Positions 17,134 through 29,235 of a stretch of DNA of 64,000 bases are shown here, piece after piece. The stretch's first letter is position 1; each line of letters opens with the position of its first letter. The translations under genes and the position numbers were made by a program. Source of the stretch: Brevibacterium sanguinis (GTDB lineage: Bacteria > Actinomycetota > Actinomycetes > Actinomycetales > Brevibacteriaceae); contig NZ_QNSB01000001.1 of assembly GCF_003315415.1 (NCBI RefSeq), forward strand, positions 62,001-126,000, given 5' to 3'. Under the pieces are notes generated by a model that saw nothing but the letters and a program-made list of their open reading frames with translations, did not search any database and was not told the origin of the DNA.

Positions 17134-18068
17134 TGGCCTCTCGCGCCGCCGGGACCTACCCTCCGGTGCCGGTCCCGCTTGCCCACCCGGGAGTCGACAC
17201 CCACACCCACCTCGACATCTGCACCGGTGCCCGCCTGCCCCTGGGGCAGGGCGAACCGGAACCGCAGCTGGCTCCGGACGAGGACGAGGAGTTCCCCGAA
17301 CTCGACTTCTTCTTCGACACCGCCGAGGCGGCCGGGGTGCGCCGGATCGTCCAGATCGGTTGCGATCTCGCCGCCGCACGCTGGACGGCGCAGCTCGTCG
17401 CCGACGAGTACGCCGGCACCGGCGGTTCGGCCCCGCGCTCGTGGATGCTCGGCGGCGCCGCCCTCCACCCGAACGAAGCCCCCCGGTTGGCCGAGCGCGG
17501 CCGACTCGACGACGCGCTCACCGAGATCGAGTCGCTCGTGACCTCACACAAGAGGATGCGCGTCGTCGGCGAGACCGGGCTCGACTACTTCCGGACGGGC
17601 GAGGAGGGAATCGCCGAGCAGCAGCGCTCCTTCCGCGCCCACGTCGAGATCGCCAAGCGGACCGGCCGGGCCCTGCAGATCCACGATCGCGAGGCCCACG
17701 CCGACGTCCTGCGGATCCTCCGCGAGGAGGGCGCGCCCGAGGTGACGATCTTCCACTGCTTCTCCGGCGACGAGGCGATGGCCCGCGAATGCGCCGAGCA
17801 CGGGTACTACATGTCGTTCGCCGGCAACATCACGTTCAAGAACGCCGACGAGCTGCGCCGGGCCGCCGCGAGCGTGCCCCTGGAGCTGCTGCTCACCGAG
17901 ACCGACGCGCCCTTCCTCACCCCGCACCCGCACCGCGGCAAGCCCGGCGGACCGTACCTCGCCGCGGTCACCGCGCGGAAGCTCGCCGAGGTGCGCGGAC
18001 TCCACGAGGAGGAGCTCTGTGCCGCCGTGTGGGAGAACGCGACGAGAGCCCTGGGCTCCTGGGACTGA
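17133..18068 (+). CDS. tatD: TatD-family metal-dependent deoxyribonuclease
   Basis: 311 residues. The ATG at 17133 gives GGAGG a workable spacing; the ATG at 17130 is too close to it. Amidohydrolase-like metal sites are all visible: HTHLD near the N-terminus, VVGETGLDYF, IHDREAH, FHCFSG and LLTETDAPFL. TatD proteins are Mg-dependent 3'-5' DNases linked to DNA repair. An insertion after the first metal motif (GARLPLGQGEPEPQ, then acidic PDEDEEFPEL) lengthens the N-terminus relative to short TatD proteins. Cotranscribed with metG. Confidence 0.92.
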   Translation: MASRAAGTYPPVPVPLAHPGVDTHTHLDICTGARLPLGQGEPEPQLAPDEDEEFPELDFFFDTAEAAGVRRIVQIGCDLAAARWTAQLVADEYAGTGGSAPRSWMLGGAALHPNEAPRLAERGRLDDALTEIESLVTSHKRMRVVGETGLDYFRTGEEGIAEQQRSFRAHVEIAKRTGRALQIHDREAHADVLRILREEGAPEVTIFHCFSGDEAMARECAEHGYYMSFAGNITFKNADELRRAAASVPLELLLTETDAPFLTPHPHRGKPGGPYLAAVTARKLAEVRGLHEEELCAAVWENATRALGSWD

Positions 18069-18233
18069 ACGCCTCCGGACGCACGGGAGCTCCGGGCCGA
18101 CACGTCCGCGCCAGTCGCACTCGCCGTGATCTCCGTCCCATCGTCGTCCCATCCGCAACCGAAACGTGACGATGAACCATGACCGGAACGCCGGTGACCT
18201 GGAGGGACCCGCCGTCGTGCAGGGAACGTTCAG

Positions 18234-18302
18234 GGTTACCGGAAGCCGCCTCGGCGTTACGTTTCTGTGATGTTTTGCAGTGCTTGTAACGAATCGGTTA
18301 CA
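18234..18302 (+). promoter_or_regulatory. Cluster of GTTAC/GTAAC sites upstream of rpf, candidate operator
   Basis: GGTTACC (18234-18240), CGTTAC (18255-18260), TGTAAC (18285-18290) and GTTACA (18297-18302) lie within 70 bases, the last two forming a perfect inverted repeat with a 6-base spacer. The right-hand pair sits 39 bases before the rpf GTG. Repeated GTAAC elements recall sites of the response regulator MtrA, which controls cell-wall and rpf genes in related bacteria; this link is inference. Confidence 0.45.
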
Positions 18303-18340
18303 GTGGATGAGTCGATGAACTCTGCCCCAGGGATACTTCT

Positions 18341-19525
18341 GTGATTGATCTGCTCAAGAACCGCAAAGCCCAGATCGTTGCCCAGGCGATCGTGATCACC
18401 GGACTCGTCGGTGGCACTGGTGCTGTCGTCTCGATGAACAAGCCCGTGACCCTCGAGGTCAACGGCCAGGCCGAGGAGGTCCGAACCTTCGGCGGCACCG
18501 TCGGCGACATCCTCGACAGCCGCGACATCAAGGTCGATGAGAAGGACGAGGTCAAGCCCGGACTCGGTGAGAAGATCGACCGGGACATGACGATCACCGT
18601 CAACACCGCCAAGCAGGTCGCGCTCGAGGTCGATGGCAAGAAGTCCGAGGAGTGGACGACCGCGAACACCGTCGGCCAGGCGCTGGCCGACCTCGGCGTC
18701 GACGCCAAGGACGCTCAGCTCAACGCCGAGGCGGACACGAAGCTCAAGGAGACCGGCAACGACATCGATGTCACGACCGCCAAGGATCTCACCGTCCTCG
18801 CCGACGGCAAGGACCACTCGGTGACCGCTCCCGTCGACACCGCCGAAGAGGCCCTCAACGAGGCCGGCGTCAAGCTCGACAAGGACGATTTCCTCTCCGT
18901 GCCGCTCACCGCAGCTCCTGCCGACGGCCAGGTTCTCACCGTCAACCGGGTGGAGAACGAGGTCGTCAAGGAGAAGGAGACGATCAAGGCCAAGGTCGAG
19001 AAGAAGAAGTCCGACTCCCTGCCCAAGGGCGAGACCAAGGTCGAGAAGAAGGGCAAGGACGGTCAGAAGGAGATCGAGTACTCGGTCAAGACCGTCAACG
19101 GGGAAGAGGTCAAGAAGGAGAAGAAGAGCGAGAAGGTCCTCGCCGAGGCGGAGACCAAGGTCATCGTCGAAGGCACCAAGGAAGAGGCCCCCTCGACCGG
19201 TGGTTCCGGCGGCGACTCCGGTGACTCCGGCTCCGGTGGAGACTCCGGCTCGAGCGGTGGCGGCGGTGACATGAGCACCTCCGAGATCAAGGCGATGCTC
19301 GGCGGACCCGGCTCCAAGTGGTACTCGATCGCCAAGTGCGAATCGAACTTCAACCCCAAGGCCGTCAACCCGAACGGCCACTACGGACTGTTCCAGTTCA
19401 AGATGGCCACCTGGCAGTCGATGGGCGGATCGGGCAACCCGGCCGACGCCAGCCCGCAGGAGCAGTTCGACCGCGCCAAGAAGCTGCAGCGCGAGGCCGG
19501 CTGGAGCCAGTGGGCCTGCGCCTGA
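18341..19525 (+). CDS. rpfB: Resuscitation-promoting factor, RpfB type (DUF348 x3, G5, transglycosylase)
   Basis: 394 residues from GTG 18341. A short basic N-terminus and one hydrophobic segment (about 8-30) act as signal or anchor. Three DUF348 repeats follow (about 33-72, 90-128, 147-187), each with a V-x-V-[ND]G-x core. A Lys/Glu-rich G5 domain spans about 203-284. A Gly/Ser/Asp linker (288-312) leads to the catalytic domain (about 322-394): WYSIAKCESNFNPKAVNPNGHYGLFQF, with Glu in KCESN as probable catalytic acid. Rpf enzymes cleave peptidoglycan and promote exit from dormancy. In many actinobacteria ksgA follows rpfB after tatD; here a strong terminator and groES follow instead. Confidence 0.92.
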   Translation: MIDLLKNRKAQIVAQAIVITGLVGGTGAVVSMNKPVTLEVNGQAEEVRTFGGTVGDILDSRDIKVDEKDEVKPGLGEKIDRDMTITVNTAKQVALEVDGKKSEEWTTANTVGQALADLGVDAKDAQLNAEADTKLKETGNDIDVTTAKDLTVLADGKDHSVTAPVDTAEEALNEAGVKLDKDDFLSVPLTAAPADGQVLTVNRVENEVVKEKETIKAKVEKKKSDSLPKGETKVEKKGKDGQKEIEYSVKTVNGEEVKKEKKSEKVLAEAETKVIVEGTKEEAPSTGGSGGDSGDSGSGGDSGSSGGGGDMSTSEIKAMLGGPGSKWYSIAKCESNFNPKAVNPNGHYGLFQFKMATWQSMGGSGNPADASPQEQFDRAKKLQREAGWSQWACA

Positions 19526-19566
19526 GCGATCGCCCGAGCGCGCTGCGGCACGCCTGAGCCGAATTC

Positions 19567-19596
19567 GAAGGGCCCCGGAGAGATCCGGGGCCCTTC
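19567..19596 (+). terminator. Strong hairpin terminator after rpfB
   Basis: A 13-bp perfect stem (GAAGGGCCCCGGA with its complement) and a GAGA tetraloop, 42 bases past the stop. No long T run. Confidence 0.85.
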
Positions 19597-19610
19597 GTCG
19601 TGCCCGCCTC

Positions 19611-19637
19611 TTGGCACTCAAGTTGACCGAGTGCTAA
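19611..19637 (+). promoter_or_regulatory. CIRCE operator 1 (HrcA site) upstream of groESL
   Basis: TTGGCACTC, nine bases, GAGTGCTAA: eight of nine bases of the left arm and all of the right arm match the CIRCE consensus. HrcA repression of groESL under non-stress conditions is expected. Confidence 0.93.
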
Positions 19638-19655
19638 TTGCGTCCTAAAGTCGAG

Positions 19656-19682
19656 TTAGCACTGGCGCTCCCAGAGTGCCAG
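19656..19682 (+). promoter_or_regulatory. CIRCE operator 2 upstream of groESL
   Basis: TTAGCACTG, nine bases, GAGTGCCAG: one mismatch per arm from consensus. It lies 45 bases after the first copy and about 110 bases before groES. Two CIRCE elements suggest cooperative or stacked HrcA control. Confidence 0.85.
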
Positions 19683-19791
19683 TTTCACTGGACGGTCGAT
19701 CCGCTCGGCACCCGCGACGACGAGAGGGTCATGGCAGCCGCCGCCGTCTGATCTGTGTCAAGAAGAACCCAGCGAAGGGAGAGGGCCCGAT

Positions 19792-21710
<1,919 letters not shown>

Positions 21711-21739
21711 TCCCGGTCTGACTCCTCGTCAGCTGACAC

Positions 21740-21774
21740 CGTGTGGCCCGGAACATCACGTTCCGGGCCACACG
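21740..21774 (+). terminator. Terminator hairpin after groEL
   Basis: A 15-bp perfect stem (CGTGTGGCCCGGAAC and its complement) with an ATCAC loop, 30 bases past the groEL stop. Confidence 0.9.
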
Positions 21775-21899
21775 TGCGTTCGGGGGGCGGTGCTCGGGTT
21801 TTCCCGAGTGCCGTTTCAGGGTTACCGCACAGTCGACGAGTCGAGTGCTCACTAACGTGGACACCGTTGACAATCCCTCGAGACCAAGGTGATCCAGCA

Positions 21900-22730
21900 G
21901 TGACCCAGCCCCACCCCGCATCCCCGACGACCTGTACCGCTCCTCCCATCGCACGCATCCGCGATGTGACGAAGACCTATGCGACCGCGCACATGTCGGT
22001 GACGGCCCTGCAGGGGGTGAACCTCGACATCGCTCCTGCCCGGATGACCGCGATCATGGGACCCTCCGGCTCGGGCAAGTCGACGCTCATGCACATCATG
22101 GCCGGTCTCGACACCCCCACCTCGGGCCGAGTGCACATCGGCGACCGGGAGATCTCGGCGCTGGACGACGACGAGCTGACGAAGCTGCGCAGGCGGACGA
22201 TCGGATTCGTGTTCCAGGCCTTCAACCTCATCCCCACCCTCACCGTCATCGACAACATCCTGCTGCCCTTCGAGCTCGACGACCGGAAGCCGACGGCCGA
22301 GGAACGCGAATGGGTCGACCACCTCATCGATCGGCTCGGAATCGGGCACCGGCGCGACCACCGGCCGAACGAGATCTCCGGCGGCCAGCAGCAGCGTGTG
22401 GCCATCGCCCGTGCTCTGGCGACCCGGCCCGACATCCTCTTCGCCGATGAGCCGACGGGCAACCTCGACTCCCGCTCCGGGCGGGAGGTCATGCGCGTCA
22501 TGTCCGAGGCCGTGCGGGACCTGGGGCAGAGCATCGTGCTGGTCACCCATGACCCGCTCGTCGCCTCCCACGCCCAGCGCGTCGTGTTCCTCGCCGACGG
22601 CCGGCCCGTCACGGAGCTGACCGGCACCATCCGCGCCGAGGCGATCGCCCGGACGATGCTCGACCTCGAGTCCGGTGCGGCCCTCGACTCCGACGCCTCC
22701 GCCTCGGCGGCGCAGGGGGAGGCGCGATGA
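21900..22730 (+). CDS. ABC transporter ATP-binding protein, MacB/LolD type
   Basis: 276 residues from GTG 21900. Walker A GPSGSGKST near residue 60, Q-loop FVFQAFNLIPTLTV, signature ISGGQQQRVAIARAL, Walker B ILFADEPTGNLDS and the H-loop VTHD are complete. The TGNLDS wording after Walker B is typical of the MacB/LolD/FtsE exporters, which pair with FtsX-like permeases. The stop overlaps the permease start (ATGA). The C-terminal 30 residues are Ala/Asp/Ser-rich. Substrate unknown; such pairs export peptides or act as mechanotransmitters. Confidence 0.92.
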   Translation: MTQPHPASPTTCTAPPIARIRDVTKTYATAHMSVTALQGVNLDIAPARMTAIMGPSGSGKSTLMHIMAGLDTPTSGRVHIGDREISALDDDELTKLRRRTIGFVFQAFNLIPTLTVIDNILLPFELDDRKPTAEEREWVDHLIDRLGIGHRRDHRPNEISGGQQQRVAIARALATRPDILFADEPTGNLDSRSGREVMRVMSEAVRDLGQSIVLVTHDPLVASHAQRVVFLADGRPVTELTGTIRAEAIARTMLDLESGAALDSDASASAAQGEAR

Positions 22731-24145
22731 ATCCGCTCCGCGAGATCCGGGCGAACCCCCGGCAGTTCGCCCCCAGCGTCCTCGTCGTCTTCATCGCCGC
22801 GCTGTTCGGGACCGCGATCATGCAGGGCATCGGGATCCTCGGCGCCCTGATGCGCTCCGCCGAGGTGGTGTCCGCCTCCGACACCGCGACCGTGATGATC
22901 ACGATCGTCGGCATGACGTTCTTCCTCATCGCCCTGTTCGTCTCCGGCATCGTCATCGCCAACACCTTCAGCATCATCATCGCCGGTCGCAGTCGGCAGC
23001 TGGCCCTGCTGCGGCTCATCGGCGCCTCGACGAGGAGGCTGCGTCGCGCCGCCGGTCTGGAGGGGCTCATCGTCTCCGTCCCCGCCACCGCGGCCGCGGT
23101 GGCCGTGTCGACGGGCCTGGCCCTGGTCACGCTCGCCCTCCTCGGCGACGCGGTGACCGTCGACCCGGGGCTCGGCGGCATCGAGATGTTCGTGCCCGCC
23201 GTCACCACCATCGCCGTGACCTGGTACGCGGCCTTCCTCGGCGCCAAGCGGATCTCCGGGATCTCCCCGATCGAGGCGACCTCGCAGTCCGTCGAGCAGC
23301 GCACCGACGACGTGCGGTCCTCGAAACGCTCGCTCGGCATCGCCCTGGTGCTGCTCGCCCTCGGCCTCATCATGCTCGCCGGCGGCGCGTACCTCGGCTT
23401 CGCGCTGTCGAACCCGGCCGGGCTCCTCATCGCCACCCCGGGAGGCGCCTGTTCATTCCTCGGGCTCATCGTCGGCAGCGCCTGGTTCCTCCCGCCGCTG
23501 CAGAGCCGTGCGGGCAGGCTGATGGGTCGCAGCGCCTCGGCGCGGCTGGCGGCGAAGAACATCGACCGGCACCCGATCCGCAGCTCCCGCACGGTCATCG
23601 GCCTCATCATCGGCATCACCCTTGTGACGATGTTCGCCACCGCGATGACGACCTTCCGGGACCAGATGGTGATCTACGCACAGAGCCTGGGCGAGGAGGG
23701 GATGGAGATCGTCGAGGACGCGCTGCTGCAGGTCATCGACCGCACGATGCTCTTCTTCCTCGGCATGGTGGCCTTCTCCGTGGTCATCGCCGTCATCGGC
23801 GTGGTCAACGCCCTGGCCCTGTCCGTCCGGCAGCGGACCAGGGAGATCGGCCTCCTCATGGCGCTTGGGCAGAGCCCGGCCAGGGTGCGGACGATGGTAC
23901 TCGGCGAAGGCCTCCAGCTGACCGTCGTCGCGTGCCTGGTCGCGGTTCCGCTCGGTGTCCTCTACGGCTGGATCGGGGCGCTCGCCGTGATCTCCCCGCT
24001 GACGGGATTCTTCGCCCCGTCCCTGCCGTGGTGGGTGCTGGTCGTCGTGGTCCCCGGCTCGCTGCTCGCGGTGGCTCTGGCCGGCCGGGTCCCGGCGAGG
24101 GCCGCGACCTCGATCAATCCGGTCGAGGCGCTCGAAGCGGTATGA
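22727..24145 (+). CDS. FtsX/MacB-like ABC transporter permease
   Basis: 472 residues with about eight hydrophobic segments arranged as two FtsX-like units: FLIALFVSGIVIANTFSIIIAGRSRQLALLRLIGASTRRL in the first, FSVVIAVIGVVNALALSVRQRTREIGLLMALGQSPARVR in the second. Each unit carries the R-x-R-x-[IL]-[AG]-L-[LM]-x-[AL]-[IL]-G coupling segment. The second unit is preceded by LAAKNIDRHPIRSSRTVIGLIIG. Starts by overlapping the ATPase stop and forms one exporter with it. Divided-FtsX permeases of this length occur next to bacitracin-type sensors, but no sensor is present here. Confidence 0.88.
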   Translation: MNPLREIRANPRQFAPSVLVVFIAALFGTAIMQGIGILGALMRSAEVVSASDTATVMITIVGMTFFLIALFVSGIVIANTFSIIIAGRSRQLALLRLIGASTRRLRRAAGLEGLIVSVPATAAAVAVSTGLALVTLALLGDAVTVDPGLGGIEMFVPAVTTIAVTWYAAFLGAKRISGISPIEATSQSVEQRTDDVRSSKRSLGIALVLLALGLIMLAGGAYLGFALSNPAGLLIATPGGACSFLGLIVGSAWFLPPLQSRAGRLMGRSASARLAAKNIDRHPIRSSRTVIGLIIGITLVTMFATAMTTFRDQMVIYAQSLGEEGMEIVEDALLQVIDRTMLFFLGMVAFSVVIAVIGVVNALALSVRQRTREIGLLMALGQSPARVRTMVLGEGLQLTVVACLVAVPLGVLYGWIGALAVISPLTGFFAPSLPWWVLVVVVPGSLLAVALAGRVPARAATSINPVEALEAV

Positions 24146-24180
24146 GTGGGCCCGGGGAGACCCGCCACCTGCTCTCCGTC

Positions 24181-24203
24181 CTGCTCGTGTGACACACGAG
24201 CAG
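24181..24203 (+). terminator. Hairpin after the ABC permease
   Basis: CTGCTCGTGT and ACACGAGCAG form a perfect 10-bp stem with a GAC loop, 36 bases after the permease stop and 53 bases before the next start. Confidence 0.65.
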
Positions 24204-24255
24204 TGGAGCATCCGTCGCGGCGATCCGGCATCGAGGGCAGGGATATCATGGGGCA

Positions 24256-25197
24256 ATGCCGCGCAGCCCGCTTCCGCCCCGTGAGGGGATTTCCGCGACT
24301 GCGCTCCGGGCCCCGGGCGGGAAGGCGACGAGCGCGAAGGCGCACCTGCCGGTGCCCGAGACGATCGGGCAGTGGCTGCACGACGAGTTCCCCACCGCCA
24401 CCGAGGCGCAGCGCCGCGGACTGCTCAGCACAGGGCAGATGTGCGATGAGTTGGGGGAGCCGGTCGCCTGGGACGATCCCGTCAGCCCGGGAGGCTTCTA
24501 CTTCTTCCACCGACCGGTGCCCGCCGAGGAGCGCATCCCCTTCGACCCGGTCATCGTGTTCGAGGATGAGGACCTGCTCGTCGTCGACAAACCGCATTTC
24601 CTCGCGAGCACCCCGAATGGCCGGTTCGTCCGCGAATGCGTCGTCACCCGGCTGCGCGTCGACCTCGGCCTGCCCGACCTCGTCGCCATCCACCGCCTCG
24701 ACCGGATCACGGCGGGACTGCTCATCCTGTCCAAGAGGGTGGAGACCCGCGGCACCTACCAGAGGCTGTTCCAGGACCGGCTCGTCACGAAGACCTACCG
24801 GGCGCTCGCGCCGCTGCCGCCGGCCGGCCTCGAGTTCCCTCGCGAGGTACGGTCCAGGCTGGTCAAACCACGCGGCGGCAGGCAGGTCCTCGAGGTCGAG
24901 GGCGAACCGAACGCGGTCAGTCGCATCCGGTTCCTCGGACCCGTCGACCCGCCCTCGCCGAGGCGCGCGGTGGGGGAGTACGAGCTCGAGCCCGTGACGG
25001 GACGAACGCATCAGCTGCGCGTGCACATGGCGTCCCTGGGCCTGCCCATCCTCGGCGACCCTGTCTATCCCGTCGATCTGTGCCCGGACCCCTACGACTT
25101 CAGCTCCCCGCTGCAGCTGCTCGCCTCGACGATCGACTTCACCGATCCAGTGACCGGAGAGCCGCGCCGGTTCGAGACCACGCTGCGCCTGGGGTGA
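24256..25197 (+). CDS. RluA-family RNA pseudouridine synthase
   Basis: 313 residues. IVFEDEDLLVVDKPHFLASTP, the catalytic HRLDRITAGLL motif (Asp149), TKTYRALA and GRTHQLRVHMASLGLPILGDPVYP are the RluA subfamily signatures. There is no S4 domain at the N-terminus; instead about 85 residues of divergent sequence precede the catalytic domain, as in the RluA-like group found in actinobacteria. It isomerises uridine in rRNA or tRNA; the target base is not predictable. Its stop lies one base from the convergent rarA stop. Confidence 0.9.
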   Translation: MPRSPLPPREGISATALRAPGGKATSAKAHLPVPETIGQWLHDEFPTATEAQRRGLLSTGQMCDELGEPVAWDDPVSPGGFYFFHRPVPAEERIPFDPVIVFEDEDLLVVDKPHFLASTPNGRFVRECVVTRLRVDLGLPDLVAIHRLDRITAGLLILSKRVETRGTYQRLFQDRLVTKTYRALAPLPPAGLEFPREVRSRLVKPRGGRQVLEVEGEPNAVSRIRFLGPVDPPSPRRAVGEYELEPVTGRTHQLRVHMASLGLPILGDPVYPVDLCPDPYDFSSPLQLLASTIDFTDPVTGEPRRFETTLRLG

Positions 25198-25198
25198 T

Positions 25199-26509
25199 TC
25201 ACTCCCCGGAGTCGTCGCGTCTCTGTCGGCGGAGGCGGTCCCATTCGGCCACGTGCTCGCCGATGATCCGCTCGTAGCCGGTGCCCGTGGGCCGGTAGAG
25301 CTTCTCGCGCTCGATGCCCTCGGGGAAGTAGTCCGCACCGGAGAATCCGCCCGGGGAGTCCGGATCGTATTCGTAGTCCCTGCCGTAGCCGAGATCCTTC
25401 ATCAGCTTCGTCGGGGCGTTGAGGATGTGCTCCGGGGGCATGAGCGAACCCGTGCGCTTCGCCAGCTTCCGCGCGGCGCCGAATCCGCGGTAGACGGCGA
25501 TCGACTTCGGCGCCGTCGCCAGGTACACGACCGCTTGGGCGATCGCGAGCTCGCCCTCCGGGGAGCCGAGGCGCTCATAGACGTCCCAGGCCGCGATCGC
25601 CTGGTGCACGGCCTGGGGGTCGGCGATCGCGATGTCCTCGTTCGCGAACCTCACCAGACGGCGTGCGATATAGAGCGGGTCCTCGCCGCCGTCGAGCATC
25701 CGGGCCAGCCAGTAGAGCGCGGCATCGGGGTCAGAGCCGCGCATCGACTTGTGGAGCGCGGAGATGAGGTTGTAGTGGCCCTCCTGCGACTTGTCGTAGA
25801 CCGGGGCCCGCTGCTGGACCAGCCGCACCAGCCCGGTGACATCGAGCGTCGTGTCGACGGTCTGAAGCTGTTCGACGAGGTTGAGCAGGTAGCGTCCGTC
25901 CCCGTCGGCCATCGCGATGAGCGCCTGCCGGGCGTCGTCGGTCAGCGGCAGCGCAGTGCCCGTGACCTCCTCGGCGCGGTCGATGAGGACGAGAAGCTCG
26001 GAGTCGTCGAGGCGTCTGAGGACGAAGACCTGACAGCGCGACAGCAGCGCCGCATTGAGTTCGAAGCTGGGATTCTCCGTGGTCGCGCCGACGAGCACGA
26101 TCGTGCCGTCCTCGACATAGGGGAGGAACGAATCCTGCTGGGCACGGTTGAACCGGTGGATCTCGTCGACGAACAGCAGTGTTCCCTGTCCGATCTCACG
26201 GCGCCTGCCGGCGGCCTGGAAGACCTTGCGCAGCTCGGCGACGCCCGAGAACGTCGCCGAGAGCGGCTCGAACACCAGGCCCGTGGCCTCGGCGAGCAGG
26301 CGCGCGATCGTCGTCTTCCCGCAGCCGGGAGGACCCCACAGGACCATCGAGACCAGCCGGTGCTCGGCGACCATCCTCCCGATCGGGGCCTCCGCGCCGA
26401 GGAGGTGGTCCTGGCCGACCACCTCGGCGAGGTTCTGCGGGCGCAGCCGGTCGGCCAGCGGGCGTCCCGTCCCGTCGGGTTCGAACAGGGACGGTGCATC
26501 CTCACTCAT
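25199..26509 (-). CDS. rarA: Replication-associated recombination protein A (RarA/MgsA), AAA+ ATPase
   Basis: 436 residues from ATG 26509; the open frame extends upstream but has no family similarity there. PLADRLRPQNLAEVVGQDHLLG, Walker A GPPGCGKTT, Walker B LLFVDEIHRFN, sensor 1 VGATTENPSFE and the C-terminal tetramerisation segment (NLISALHKSMRGSDPDAALYWLARML) are all present. RarA acts at stalled replication forks and interacts with SSB. Full length for the family. Convergent with the pseudouridine synthase gene and divergent from the GntR regulator. Confidence 0.95.
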   Translation of the reverse strand: MSEDAPSLFEPDGTGRPLADRLRPQNLAEVVGQDHLLGAEAPIGRMVAEHRLVSMVLWGPPGCGKTTIARLLAEATGLVFEPLSATFSGVAELRKVFQAAGRRREIGQGTLLFVDEIHRFNRAQQDSFLPYVEDGTIVLVGATTENPSFELNAALLSRCQVFVLRRLDDSELLVLIDRAEEVTGTALPLTDDARQALIAMADGDGRYLLNLVEQLQTVDTTLDVTGLVRLVQQRAPVYDKSQEGHYNLISALHKSMRGSDPDAALYWLARMLDGGEDPLYIARRLVRFANEDIAIADPQAVHQAIAAWDVYERLGSPEGELAIAQAVVYLATAPKSIAVYRGFGAARKLAKRTGSLMPPEHILNAPTKLMKDLGYGRDYEYDPDSPGGFSGADYFPEGIEREKLYRPTGTGYERIIGEHVAEWDRLRRQRRDDSGE

Positions 26510-26666
26510 CGCCTCGACTCCCTCCGTCTCGCGTCCCGGAGCTCCAGTCTTCAAGGGTCGGAACGCAGGCGCAAGGGGGCGGTTCTCGGGCGAGCCAGGG
26601 TGGTGCCGTGGTCCGTGGCTGCGCATGGACCACGGAACTCCCACCCGAAGGCGGTAGCCTAGGGAC

Positions 26667-27329
26667 ATGCCAGATTCTGTCCACGGATGCACCTCGGAGG
26701 CGATCGTCAGCCGTGTGCGGACCCGGATCACGACCGGCGAGTACCCGGCCGGCAGTCCGATCCGCGACGGCGCGCTGGCCAAGGAGTTCAACGTCTCCCG
26801 CAACACCGCCCGCGAATCACTGAGCCTGCTGCGCCACGCCGGTCTGCTCGTCCAGGAGCCCAACCGCGGGTTCTTCGTGCGCACCTTCGGGATCGAGGAG
26901 CTCAAGGACCTCTACCGCGCCCGCCGCGTGTTCGAGATCCGCGCGGTGCAGGAGTCCCAGGACGCCACCGCCGAGGCGCTCGCCCGGGTCGAGGCCTCCG
27001 TCGTCCGCGCCGAGACCGCTCCCGCCGACGAGGGCTGGGCCGATGCGGTCGAGCATTCGATGTCCTTCCACCGGGCAATCGTCGGACTGCTCGGCAGCCC
27101 CCTGCTCGACGAGTTCTACCTCAACCTCCTCGCCCGGCTGTCGACGACGTTCTCCCGATCGGCCGAGCCGGGCAAGTACCACTCGCACTGGGCGAACCCG
27201 CACCGGGACATCCTCGACAGGATCACGTCGGGGGACCGGCACGGCGCCGAGGGACTGCTGCGCATCCACCTCGACGACTCCGAGGCCTCGACCCTCGACC
27301 TCGCCCGCTCGGTGGGCGAGGGATACTGA
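26667..27329 (+). CDS. GntR-family transcriptional regulator (FCD type)
   Basis: 220 residues. Winged helix at about 8-75: RVRTRITTGEYPAGSPIRDGALAKEFNVSRNTARESLSLLRHAGLLVQEPNRGFFV. The C-terminal all-helical FCD domain (about 80-210) retains Asp/His positions for metal or ligand binding: SMSFHRAIVGLLGSPLL and WANPHRDILDRITSGD. No obvious target operon is adjacent: rarA is divergent and guaB follows after 148 bases. FadR-like regulators usually sense carboxylic acids; the ligand is unknown. Confidence 0.85.
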   Translation: MPDSVHGCTSEAIVSRVRTRITTGEYPAGSPIRDGALAKEFNVSRNTARESLSLLRHAGLLVQEPNRGFFVRTFGIEELKDLYRARRVFEIRAVQESQDATAEALARVEASVVRAETAPADEGWADAVEHSMSFHRAIVGLLGSPLLDEFYLNLLARLSTTFSRSAEPGKYHSHWANPHRDILDRITSGDRHGAEGLLRIHLDDSEASTLDLARSVGEGY

Positions 27330-27405
27330 GCCGCACCACCACCTCGGCGAGGCCTGGCGGTGACTACGTCTGCCTGTCGGCAGACTCACAATGCGCGGTG
27401 CTTGA

Positions 27406-29004
<1,599 letters not shown>

Positions 29005-29050
29005 GGGACGCGGACGGGTGCGTCTATCCGTCGGAATCGCCGCATGAGCA

Positions 29051-29081
29051 GGGGCCCGGTGCACGGTGTGCACCGGGCCCC
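29051..29081 (+). terminator. Terminator hairpin after guaB
   Basis: A perfect 14-bp stem (GGGGCCCGGTGCAC and complement) with a three-base loop. Confidence 0.88.
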
Positions 29082-29136
29082 GAACTGTCCGGGCTCCGTC
29101 CGATGTGAGCCAGAACACACTTTCGGAGGTATTTTC

Positions 29137-29170
29137 TTAGGGTAGGTTGTCCTAATGCAGGCTTACCTAA
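29137..29170 (+). promoter_or_regulatory. Two overlapping DtxR/IdeR-type iron boxes before the siderophore operon
   Basis: TTAGGGTAGGTTGTCCTAA (29137-29155) matches the 19-base consensus TTAGGTTAGGCTAACCTAA at 15 positions. A second, weaker box overlaps its right end, with AGGCTTACCTAA at 29159-29170 differing from the consensus half by one base. They lie 66-99 bases before the start codon. Iron-replete repression by an IdeR/DtxR protein is expected. Confidence 0.88.
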
Positions 29171-29235
29171 GTTCGAGGTCGCTGCTCTCAGCGCAGAGTG
29201 GCGGCCGGGAACGAAACCCCTGGGAGGACGACCGC

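Noticed and set aside
13501..17379. A 3.9-kb open frame antisense to metG, tatD and part of rsmI
   Set aside because: It has no ribosome site or recognisable domain, follows the third-base pattern of high-GC genes on the other strand, and crosses the perfect hairpin. Shadow frame.
18069..18340. c-di-AMP (ydaO) riboswitch upstream of rpfB, as found in some actinobacteria
   Set aside because: I could not find the conserved core elements; the region is better explained by GTTAC motifs.
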